A DNA stretch of 11,954 nt from JBOGEB01 sp050743125 (GTDB lineage Bacteria; Actinomycetota; Nitriliruptoria; Euzebyales; Egibacteraceae). The position numbers and the translations under genes are program-made. Where the stretch lies: positions 1-11,954 of the forward strand of contig JBOGEB010000133.1 of the NCBI GenBank assembly GCA_050743125.1. The letters are read 5' to 3'. This document shows, in pieces, positions 1 to 6,275 of the stretch; the stretch's first letter is position 1, and every line of letters starts with the position of its first letter. The notes under the pieces are model-generated. The model was not told the origin of the DNA. It saw only the letters and a program-made list of their open reading frames with translations, and ran no database searches.

Positions 1-2
1 TG

Positions 3-977
3 GAGGGGCTGCCGGAGACCGCGCAGGCGCTGCGTCAGGGCAAGGTCGGTCTGGGGCAGGCCCAGGTCGCGGTGCAGACCGCCAAGGAGCTGCGCCCGGA
101 CGTGCGGGAGGACCTGGACCGGCTCGTCGCCGGCGACGGCGGCGGGATGGACCGCCGGCGGCTCCGCGAGCATGTGGACGCCTGGACCCACACCGTGGAC
201 CCCGAGGCGCTGGCAGGGCGGGAGCGCCGGGCGTGGACGAACCGGCGGCTGTCGATGAGCGCCGACACCCCGGACGGGGCCCTGCGCGGAGGCTTCGAGC
301 TGGACCCGCTCGGGGGCGCCACGCTGACCGCCGCGCTGGACCCGCTGGCGCGCAAAACCGGTCACGACGACGACCGCACCTATCCGCAGCGGATGGCCGA
401 CGCGCTCGTCGAGCTGGCCCGACGCTCACTCGACGCCGGCGACCTGCCCCAGGTCGCCGTCCAGCGCCCGCACGTGATCCTGATCGCCACCGCCGAGGCG
501 TTGGACGGCGAGGCGGGGGCGCCGGCGGCCAGGTTGGACGGCGTCGGCCCGGTCAGCGCCGCCACCGCGCAGATGGTCTGCTGCGACGCCGAGGTGGACC
601 GCGCCAACCTCCCCCACCCACCCGCCCTTAACGGAACCCGCAACGGGGACGTGCTCGACGCGGGCCGCACGCAACGCCAGCCGACGAGGCAGCAGCGGGT
701 CGCGGTCATCGCCAGAGACCAGACCTGCGTCGGCTGCGGCGCGCCCGCGTCCCGCTGCCAGGTCCACCGACCACGCCAACCTCCCCCACCCGCCCACCCC
801 AAAGGAACACGCGACCTGGGACCCACTGACGAGGACAACCTCTGCTTGACCTGCTGGACGTGTCACCACAGGATCCACGAGGACGGCTGGCTCGTCATCC
901 GCGACCCGCACACCGGACGGTTCAGCATGCACCCGCCCGACCCGCTCACCCGGCCACACCGGCGACGAGCCGGATGA
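3..977 (+). CDS. DUF222/13E12-repeat HNH endonuclease-like protein (5' truncated by window)
   Basis: This frame is open from base 3, and the residues before the first GTG (72) continue the family pattern (LPETAQALRQGKVGLGQAQV), so the gene starts outside the window; 324 codons are visible. The N-terminal part is DUF222-like. The C-terminal part is an HNH module: CVGC at 726-737, CQVH at 756-767, Asn of DEDN at 837-839, and CHHRIH at 861-878. HNH proteins usually coordinate a metal and cut DNA. This family (REP13E12 in Mycobacterium tuberculosis) is repeated in actinobacterial genomes, and its native activity is mostly unproven. Two oddities are visible. The usual double His after CQV is His-Arg here, and the short loop before GPTDEDN is replaced by a Pro-rich stretch (RPRQPPPPAHPK). 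A similar Pro-rich loop precedes GDVLDAGRTQR. The enzyme may therefore be impaired. The family call is firm; activity is doubtful. Confidence 0.85.
   Translation, partial: EGLPETAQALRQGKVGLGQAQVAVQTAKELRPDVREDLDRLVAGDGGGMDRRRLREHVDAWTHTVDPEALAGRERRAWTNRRLSMSADTPDGALRGGFELDPLGGATLTAALDPLARKTGHDDDRTYPQRMADALVELARRSLDAGDLPQVAVQRPHVILIATAEALDGEAGAPAARLDGVGPVSAATAQMVCCDAEVDRANLPHPPALNGTRNGDVLDAGRTQRQPTRQQRVAVIARDQTCVGCGAPASRCQVHRPRQPPPPAHPKGTRDLGPTDEDNLCLTCWTCHHRIHEDGWLVIRDPHTGRFSMHPPDPLTRPHRRRAG
597..791. repeat. 23-base direct repeat within the HNH gene (597-619 and 769-791)
   Basis: The two copies match at 22 of 23 bases and share the core CGCCAACCTCCCCCACCC. They are read in different frames (LPHPP at the first site, QPPPP at the second). 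Both sit where relatives of this family normally have a short loop, so they look inserted or copied rather than ancestral coding sequence. A looser third copy lies at about 1021-1046, ahead of the duplicated gene end. Confidence 0.6.
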
Positions 978-983
978 CTGGCA

Positions 984-1011
984 CCCCGACCTGGGTCCGA
1001 CCAGGTCGGGG
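984..1011 (+). terminator. Hairpin behind the HNH gene
   Basis: A perfect 11-bp stem (CCCCGACCTGG at 984-994, CCAGGTCGGGG at 1001-1011) closes a 6-base loop and begins 7 bases after the stop codon. There is no T tract. Such bare GC-rich stems are common 3' ends in high-GC actinobacteria, so termination or 3'-end protection is likely but not shown. Confidence 0.6.
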
Positions 1012-1073
1012 ACACCCCCACGCCCAACCAGCCCCCACCAGCCCGCGCCGGCCCGCGCCGGCCCGACCGGTGG

Positions 1074-1244
1074 ACACGCGACCTGGGGCCGACGGACGAG
1101 GACAACCTCTGCTTAACCTGCTGGGACTGCCACGGGAAGATCCACCACGACGGCTGGCTCGTGGCCCGCGACCCGCACACCGGACGGTTCAGCATGCACC
1201 CGCCCGACCCGCTCACCCGCCAACACCGACGACGAGCCGGCTGA
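1074..1244 (+). pseudogene. Duplicated 3' end of the HNH gene (remnant)
   Basis: These 171 bases align without gaps to 807-977, the last 57 codons of the HNH gene, with 21 differences by my count (about 88% identity). Read in the frame of base 1074 they encode TRDLGPTDEDNLCLTCWDC and continue through HGKIHHDGW to a TGA at the same place. Six of 56 residues differ, and ten of the fifteen changed codons differ only at the third base, so both copies evolved under coding constraint before or after duplication. No start codon with a ribosome site precedes it, and the first zinc-binding half of the domain is absent, so it is probably not expressed alone. The same frame has no stop between 977 and 1074, so readthrough of the first TGA would append this copy. 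The 10-mer GCCCGCGCCG is repeated just upstream (1041-1060). Confidence 0.7.
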
Positions 1245-1454
1245 CCCGCGCCCGACACCATCCACGCACACATGCCAAGAGCCGGAAAAACCCGTGGCAT
1301 TCGTGCGTAAAGCATCCCGCCTCGCTGCGTTGCGGATCGCTTGAGGACAACCAGCACGGCGCGACCCGCGCGGAGCGCTTCGCCTTGCGAGGCGGGGAGC
1401 ACTCCCCCCGGGCACCCTCACAGTCAACGGAACTTTCCGCTTGGACCACTAGAC

Positions 1455-1494
1455 GATGCGCGCCTCCAGCCATATGCGGCTGGAGGCGCGCATC
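1455..1494. terminator. 17-bp hairpin between convergent genes
   Basis: GATGCGCGCCTCCAGCC (1455-1471) and its exact complement (1478-1494) enclose the loop ATATGC. It lies 28 bases beyond the stop of the minus-strand haloperoxidase-like gene and downstream of the plus-strand HNH remnant, so it could end transcripts from both sides. No T tract follows on either strand. On the minus strand the bases leaving the stem read CATCGTCTAGTGG, which resembles the 5' part of tRNA-Glu, but no tRNA can be folded from it. Confidence 0.65.
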
Positions 1495-1522
1495 TGACCG
1501 ATTGAGCGAGCGACCGCCCCCC

Positions 1523-2599
1523 TTACGTTGGGTGGTTTTTGTGCTCGTTCTTCCGCTCGCAGCACTCACGGAACTCGTCGGCGGCGCGGAGCAGATCCTC
1601 GTGGGTGGGTGGCTGCTGACACGGGTGGGGTGGATCACAGGGGTCGGGCGGACAGATGCAGCCGGCTTGGAGCTGCTTGATCACCTGCCGAGCCACGCAG
1701 CGGCCGAGGCGCATGCCCTGCTCGTGGTCGGAGCGATAGTGGATGCCGGCCCACAGGCGGGCCATGCCGGCGTTGTCGCCCAACATGTCGAACTCTGCGG
1801 TGTAGTCGGGGAAGAAGAACGACAGCAGCTCGCTGCCTGCCGCATCGACGGTGGCGTGGCCGGAGGGGTAGGCCGGGTGACGAGGTGTGCCAGGGGACGG
1901 GGTGGGCCCGGGAAGCTGATCACCGTCGCCCGACTCGGTCGCGTTCGGGGCTCGGTTGTACAGCACGCTCACCCGATAGTCGACCTCGATCGGGCGCGGA
2001 CGGTAGCGGACACGGTCCCGCTGGGTGAACCACTTGTAGTGCCAGGAGGCCAGCGCCGCGCTGTAGAGCGTCACGTCGAGGGCCATCCACACCAGCGCCT
2101 GGAAGGGTGGCGACCATCCGGTGTCGGGCATCAGGAAGTTCAGCGCGTGCCGGTGGCCGAGGCCAGGGGTGTCCCTCTCGAACCAACGCGCCAACTCCCG
2201 ACCGGTCCTGACCACGGGCTCGTCCTCAGCGCGCAGGCGGTTGAAGACCGCGCCGAGCGGCTGCGGGCGGAGCTGCAGGAACGGGCTGACGGCGAGCCGC
2301 CGGCGCCCTGGCTCGTTGCTGGCGACCGCCTCCGGGTCGTCACGAAGCTGGGCCAGGTCGAGCAGCTCTTGGATCTCGGCCTCGACCGTCGCCTGGTCTT
2401 GGGGGTAATCGGGGAAGTAGCACGGGTCGTCGGGGTCATCGGTCAGCGCGGTGAGGTCCGGGCAGATTCGGATGACGCACGGAAGCTTGCACGGGTCGAT
2501 CGTCCAATAGCTCGCTGCCGGCTCGCCCTGAGGCCCGCGCAGGCTGTACGTGTCCAAAGCCTGTGGCGGCCACGGATTGCACTCTTTTTTCTTCTCCAT
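1523..2599 (-). CDS. Vanadium-dependent haloperoxidase / PAP2-superfamily protein
   Basis: This 358-residue protein carries the vanadate/phosphate pocket shared by vanadium haloperoxidases and PAP2 acid phosphatases. PSGHATVDAAG at about 245-255 supplies the acid-base His248, and ARLWAGIHYRSDH at about 280-292 fits RxxxxxHxxxD, with Arg281, His287 as the likely vanadate or phosphate ligand, and Asp291. The first motif is looser: Lys189 followed by YRPRP at 199-203, with wider spacing than the usual KxxxxxxRP. Family enzymes oxidise halides with peroxide or hydrolyse phosphate esters; the substrate cannot be told here. There is no signal peptide or membrane segment, unlike lipid PAP2 phosphatases, which favours the haloperoxidase side. 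Both ends are Cys/Pro-rich, including CICPPDPCDPPHPC near residues 314-327, which is unusual for a cytosolic enzyme. The start at ATG 2599 is set by AGGAG 5 bases upstream; the GTG at 2605 overlaps that site. It is transcribed alone, with a long upstream gap. Confidence 0.82.
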   Translation of the reverse strand: MEKKKECNPWPPQALDTYSLRGPQGEPAASYWTIDPCKLPCVIRICPDLTALTDDPDDPCYFPDYPQDQATVEAEIQELLDLAQLRDDPEAVASNEPGRRRLAVSPFLQLRPQPLGAVFNRLRAEDEPVVRTGRELARWFERDTPGLGHRHALNFLMPDTGWSPPFQALVWMALDVTLYSAALASWHYKWFTQRDRVRYRPRPIEVDYRVSVLYNRAPNATESGDGDQLPGPTPSPGTPRHPAYPSGHATVDAAGSELLSFFFPDYTAEFDMLGDNAGMARLWAGIHYRSDHEQGMRLGRCVARQVIKQLQAGCICPPDPCDPPHPCQQPPTHEDLLRAADEFRECCERKNEHKNHPT

Positions 2600-2604
2600 T
2601 TCCA

Positions 2605-2609
2605 CTCCT
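2605..2609 (-). promoter_or_regulatory. Ribosome binding site of the haloperoxidase-like gene
   Basis: AGGAG on the minus strand, 5 bases before ATG 2599. It rules out the longer GTG start at 2605, which would lie inside the site. Confidence 0.65.
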
Positions 2610-3437
2610 GTTGCTCGTGCCGAGCCCGCTGAGAGCGCTCGATGAGATATGGGCTGCGTCTGCGATTTCTGTTTCCGAGCTCAGTGGGGTGCACGTTGCG
2701 GGCGAAGGTTACCATCCGTGTGGTGCTCCTCACCGACGGCGATGGGGTGGACAAACACGACGGCTCGTTGGCGCGGCACTCCCGCTCGCCCAACCTTGTT
2801 TCTCTGAGAAGACCCAGAAAACCTGCTCTCGCCGGCTACTTGGCCAAACGCAGGCAACCAAGCTGTCAGTTTCGGCTGGCCGGCCCGCCCCAGGGCAACG
2901 GCGTCCGCCTGCTGCAGGCAGGCGCGGTTGAGCCGGACGTCTGGGGCCCTCAAGAGCGTCTGGCCCCATCGTCGCCGAACACCAGGGGCACCGGGCTGGA
3001 GCCGCCCCGATGCGGGTGAACAGCAGTGATCCGTTGATTACCCTCTGAATCGTTAAGCTCACCGAGGGTTGACCCAACACAATCGAGATTCCCGACGAGG
3101 GCTCGTGAACAGCATTCAGCGCCTCACAGCGCCTCCTGCACACTTAATGAGTGTCCTCGGCAACGTTCCGCTAATTCCATGCCGACTGATGCGGGTCTGA
3201 TGCTCCACATTATAAGAGGATGGTGGAGCGGTACAACGGAAATGCCTTTCGCCCTGAAATAATCATGGTGTAAGCCAGCCCGATCCCAGAGGCGAAAGGC
3301 ACCTGGATGGTGAGCAGGCTGCGGCCTGGGCGGCGGGCGGATCGAGACCCATTCCAACGACCCGTCAGAGACCCAGCCCCCACCGACGACGTCACCGGAC
3401 ATCCCGATCAGCGCACGAGAAGGAGAAGGAGGTCAGC
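2606..3437. other. Long gene-free stretch between divergent haloperoxidase-like and amidase genes
   Basis: About 830 bases must hold the promoters of both flanking genes. The open frames here (for example 2642-3019 plus, 3124-3402 minus) have no recognisable domain and no good ribosome site, and I do not accept them as genes. From about 3020 to 3260 the DNA is visibly less GC-rich than the genes around it. Local structures are a 7-bp stem TGGGGCC/GGCCCCA (2942-2968), a tandem 10-mer CAGCGCCTC[A/C] near 3118-3137, a stem CTCCAC/GTGGAG around TATAAG (3211-3216), and a wider inverted repeat at 3243-3301. TATAAG could be a -10 box, but I find no matching -35. It may be a decayed gene or mobile element; nothing recognisable survives. 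Confidence 0.5.
3243..3301. repeat. Inverted repeat upstream of the amidase gene
   Basis: TGCCTTTCGCC (3243-3253) is exactly complementary to GGCGAAAGGCA (3291-3301) across a 37-base spacer. The distance is too wide for a typical terminator. It could be an operator pair, a leader structure or a trace of a small mobile element; no transposase is seen. Confidence 0.45.
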
Positions 3438-4931
3438 ATGATCCCAGACGAACTCTGGCAGCGCAGCGCTACCGAGCTGGCAGACCTCATCCGGACCGAG
3501 CAGGTGACGAGCGTCGAGGTCGTCCAGGCGCACCTGGCCCGCATCGCGACGGTGAACCCCAAGGTCAACGCGGTGACCGTGGTCCTGGCGGAGGGGGCGC
3601 TGGCCGCGGCCGACGCCGCTGACCAGGCGCTGGCCGCAGGCCAGCCGGTCGGCCCCCTGCACGGTGTGCCGATGACGGTCAAGGAGAACATCGACCTCGC
3701 CGGCTCCGCCACCACCCAAGGCGTCGTGGCCTTCGCTGGCCAAATACCCGCACTCGACGCACCGCACATCGCGCAGCTCAAGGCGGCTGGAGCGATTCCG
3801 ATCGGTCGTACCAACCTGCCGGACTTCGGCATGCGCTGGCACACCGACAACGCGCTGCGCGGCGCGACGCGCAACCCCTGGGACGCCGCGCGGTCGCCGG
3901 GAGGCTCCAGCGGCGGAGAGGCCGCTGCGCTCGCGACCGGGATGACGCCGCTGGGCATGGGCAACGACCTCGGCGGCTCGCTCCGTGTGCCCGCGCAGGC
4001 ATGTGGCATCACGGCGCTGCGCCCCACGCTCGGGCGGGTGCCCTGGGCGACGTCAGTGGGCCGGCCCGACCTCCCGATGACCATTCAGATGTTCGGCGCG
4101 CAGGGGCCGATGGCGCGGCACGTCGGCGACCTGCGCCTGGCGCTCGAGGCGATGAGCGGAGCGGACCCTCGTGATCCGTGGTGGACCCCGGCGCCGCTGC
4201 ACGGCCCGGCGCCCGAAGGTCCAGTGCGCGTCGCGGTCACCCTGGACCCGGCTGGCCAAGGCGTGGAGCGCGCGGTCGCGAGGGGAGTGCAGCGCGCGGC
4301 CGAGGCGCTGGCCGGCGCCGGCTACGACGTCCAGGAGGTCGACCCTCCGCCCCCGGCGGTGACCGAGGGCGCCAACCTGTGGGGGCAGCTCTTCGCGACC
4401 GAGCTGCGGATGGCGGTCCTGCCCGTCATGCAACGGGTCGCCTCGACCAGCGCGCTCACCTTCCTGGACGATTTCTTCAGCGTCGTGCCGCCTGTCGGGC
4501 ACACGGCGTACGTGATGGATTTCGCGGCCCGCAACCGGATCGCCCGCGCCTGGGCGCAGTTCCAGCACGACTGGCCGCTGGTGTTGGGCCCGGTCGCCAC
4601 GATCGCGCCGCCGCCGGTCGGGTTCGACCTCGGAGGCCCGGACAACGTCTTCGCCCTGGTGCGGGCGCACCGCCTCACGCTGCTGGTCAACCTGCTCGGC
4701 CTGCCCGCGGTCGCGGTGCCCGTCGGTGTCTGGGACCGCCTGCCCCAAGGCGTCCAGATCATCGGGCCGCGCTACCGCGAGGACCTCTGCCTCGACGCGG
4801 CCCAGGCGCTGGAGGACAAGCTCGGCGTGATCACCCCGATCGACCCGATCGACCCCGACGCCCGCGCCTCGAAGCTTGCCGCAGCGGGGGCGTCCGTGAG
4901 CCCGGCCGGTGACATCCGCAGCCGTAGATAG
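3438..4931 (+). CDS. Amidase-signature family hydrolase
   Basis: This 497-residue enzyme has the complete amidase signature fold. The Ser-cisSer-Lys triad is Lys82 (PMTVKENID), Ser157 (SPGGSSGGEAAA) and Ser181 (DLGGSLRVPA). The spacings of 75 and 24 residues equal those of fatty acid amide hydrolase (Lys142, Ser217, Ser241), so it should be catalytically competent. Family members hydrolyse carboxylic amides to acid and ammonia; the specificity cannot be read. It is unlikely to be GatA, because gatB and gatC are not adjacent and the C-terminal half diverges from it. The C-terminal segment PAVAVPVGVWDRLPQGVQII is typical of stand-alone amidases. There is no signal peptide, so it is cytosolic. 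The start is firm: AAGGAGGT (3426-3433) lies 4 bases before the ATG. It appears monocistronic and ends 5 bases from the convergent acetyltransferase gene. Confidence 0.93.
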   Translation: MIPDELWQRSATELADLIRTEQVTSVEVVQAHLARIATVNPKVNAVTVVLAEGALAAADAADQALAAGQPVGPLHGVPMTVKENIDLAGSATTQGVVAFAGQIPALDAPHIAQLKAAGAIPIGRTNLPDFGMRWHTDNALRGATRNPWDAARSPGGSSGGEAAALATGMTPLGMGNDLGGSLRVPAQACGITALRPTLGRVPWATSVGRPDLPMTIQMFGAQGPMARHVGDLRLALEAMSGADPRDPWWTPAPLHGPAPEGPVRVAVTLDPAGQGVERAVARGVQRAAEALAGAGYDVQEVDPPPPAVTEGANLWGQLFATELRMAVLPVMQRVASTSALTFLDDFFSVVPPVGHTAYVMDFAARNRIARAWAQFQHDWPLVLGPVATIAPPPVGFDLGGPDNVFALVRAHRLTLLVNLLGLPAVAVPVGVWDRLPQGVQIIGPRYREDLCLDAAQALEDKLGVITPIDPIDPDARASKLAAAGASVSPAGDIRSRR

Positions 4932-4936
4932 GGCGG

Positions 4937-5443
4937 TCAGCGCTCGTCAAGCGCGGAGAAGGGTTCGGGGTAGCGGACAAGCCCACGCGGGGCGCCGCTG
5001 TAGGTGGGCAGGGGCAGCGCCTGGAACACCTCGTCCGAAACGTCGTAGGCGCAGGTCACGCCGTAACGGGAGGCGGGCAAGAACCCGAAACGGCCGTAGT
5101 AGGCGGGGTCACCGAGCACGACGACGAGCGGCTCGCCGGCGGTCGCAGCAGCCTCGAGGACCGCCCGGACGAGCGCGCTGCCCACGCCCCTGCGCTGTCG
5201 ATGCGGCAGCACGCCGAGGGGCGCCAACGCCAATCCTGCGCCTGTAGCGATGGCAACGCGGGTCAGCAGCACATGGCCCACGATGCCGCCGTCGGACTCC
5301 GCGACCAGGGAGAACTGCGGCACCCAGGCCGGACTGTCGCGCAACGCGTCGACCAGGTCCGCCTCCGCGGCGTGTCCGAATGCCGCCGCATGCACCGCTC
5401 GCACGGCCGCGTGATCGCGCGGGCTTTCCGGCCGGATGCTCAC
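4937..5443 (-). CDS. GNAT-family N-acetyltransferase (YhbS-like)
   Basis: A 168-residue acetyltransferase that should transfer acetyl from acetyl-CoA to an unknown amine acceptor. The fold begins at VSIRPESPRDHAAVRAVHAA. The acetyl-CoA loop is LAPLGVLPHRQRRGVGSALV at 73-92 with QRRGVG (83-88), followed by VVLGDPAYYGRFGF at about 108-121, a run typical of the YhbS-like group. I start at GTG 5443 because it sits directly before the first strand of the fold. The longer frame back to 5575 adds 44 residues of low-complexity sequence, would overlap the neighbouring gene and its hairpin, and has no ribosome site. The site at 5443 is also weak, so the start is less sure than the function. Its stop faces the amidase stop across 5 bases, with no room for a separate terminator. 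Confidence 0.85.
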   Translation of the reverse strand: MSIRPESPRDHAAVRAVHAAAFGHAAEADLVDALRDSPAWVPQFSLVAESDGGIVGHVLLTRVAIATGAGLALAPLGVLPHRQRRGVGSALVRAVLEAAATAGEPLVVVLGDPAYYGRFGFLPASRYGVTCAYDVSDEVFQALPLPTYSGAPRGLVRYPEPFSALDER

Positions 5444-5533
5444 GTCGGTCCGCTGCCGCTCGCCGCTGATCGGACCACTAGAGTCGCTCGCCACGCCGCC
5501 CTGCCGCCAGGCGTCAGCGTCCCGCCGGGACAA

Positions 5534-5566
5534 GGCTCGCCAGCCGTGTTTACGGGCTGGCGAGCC
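5534..5566 (-). terminator. Hairpin containing the stop codon of the two-domain barrel gene
   Basis: GGCTCGCCAGCC (5534-5545) and its exact complement (5555-5566) enclose a 9-base loop. The minus-strand TAA stop (5552-5550) lies in that loop, so the stem uses the last codons of the gene. It separates this gene from the acetyltransferase and supports two transcripts. No T tract is present. Confidence 0.55.
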
Positions 5567-6152
5567 AGGGGTCATTGAGGTCGTACCAGCTGACGTCGGA
5601 GACCAGGGACGTCCACTCCTCGAAGGACGCCTTCAGGTCCTCGGGCAGCTCCTTCTGCTCGCCCTCGCGGGCCTCAGCCTCAGAGGTGAACCAGACGACG
5701 TCGCTGAAGCGGCCGTCGGAGTGCCAGGCACGCAGGCCACCGATGAAGTCAGGGCGGAGCTCCGACAACACGCTTTCCATCTCCTCCTCAATGGCCTCGA
5801 GGCGGGCCCGGTCCCGCACCTTCCCCTGCATCACCTGAACGAAGCCGGCGCGGTCCGAGCCGCCTTCCAACAGCAGGTCCACGTCGGCACAGTCGTGGAA
5901 GGCCACCGGCCCGGCAAAGCAAGGCTCCGTCCTGGCCCACCACTCGCCCTGCTCGGGCCGGTCCGAGTTGCGCCGGGCCGCCTCCTCCGACTCGAAGCGC
6001 GCGACCCCGACCCACTCGTCGTCGCGGGTGATCCCCGCCGTGGATCCCAGCCAGCCGGCCGCGGCCGGCGCCAGCTGTGCGATCCACTCGTCCCACTGGC
6101 GACGCAAGGCTTCGGCGTCGGCGACCTTCCCCTGCAGAATCTGCACGAACAT
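5550..6152 (-). CDS. Tandem dimeric alpha/beta-barrel (ABM-like) domain protein
   Basis: This 200-residue protein is an internal duplication. FVQILQGKV (residues 2-10) recurs as FVQVMQGKV (104-112), each followed by a long helix and then a strand pair ending in GVARFESEEAAR (49-60) or DVVWFTSEAEAR (151-162). The pattern resembles the antibiotic-biosynthesis-monooxygenase/EthD-like ferredoxin folds that normally pair as dimers; here two units are fused, so one chain may form the barrel. Members range from monooxygenases to heme-degrading and purely structural proteins, and no catalytic residues can be assigned. There is no signal peptide, so it is cytosolic. The start at ATG 6152 is fixed by AGGAGG with a 6-base spacer; the GTG at 6158 abuts that site. 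The nearest minus-strand gene upstream is the nucleotidase, about 120 bases away, so cotranscription is possible. The fold assignment is an inference from pattern. Confidence 0.75.
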   Translation of the reverse strand: MFVQILQGKVADAEALRRQWDEWIAQLAPAAAGWLGSTAGITRDDEWVGVARFESEEAARRNSDRPEQGEWWARTEPCFAGPVAFHDCADVDLLLEGGSDRAGFVQVMQGKVRDRARLEAIEEEMESVLSELRPDFIGGLRAWHSDGRFSDVVWFTSEAEAREGEQKELPEDLKASFEEWTSLVSDVSWYDLNDPWLASP

Positions 6153-6158
6153 GCCCAC

Positions 6159-6164
6159 CCTCCT
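6159..6164 (-). promoter_or_regulatory. Ribosome binding site of the two-domain barrel gene
   Basis: AGGAGG on the minus strand, 6 bases before ATG 6152. It makes the longer GTG start at 6158 implausible. Confidence 0.75.
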
Positions 6165-6275
6165 GGTCTTCGCACACCCGCTGACCTTACCCGGCGAGGG
6201 GAAGATCCGCGCGACGTTCGGGCGTGAAAAACGCGGCCCCCTGGAGAAGCCGTCGGTCGCCGAGCGGGCCTCCGC

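Noticed and set aside
1394..1407. GGGGAG/CTCCCC hairpin
   Set aside because: The loop would be only 2 bases, so the full stem cannot form; not listed as a feature.
860..2632. 590-codon open frame on the plus strand
   Set aside because: It runs out of frame through the HNH gene end and its copy, the hairpins and antisense to the haloperoxidase-like gene. No domain is seen; it is a product of high GC.
2642..3019. 125-codon frame in the long gap
   Set aside because: No ribosome site, no domain and irregular composition; treated as non-coding.
3069..3090. TTGACC as a -35 box for the amidase
   Set aside because: The correctly spaced hexamer (3092-3097) is CCGACG, unlike a -10, and the site is about 350 bases from the gene.
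3124..3402. 92-codon minus-strand frame (and the 61-codon one inside it)
   Set aside because: No recognisable protein, no start signal, and it spans the inverted repeat; more likely intergenic.
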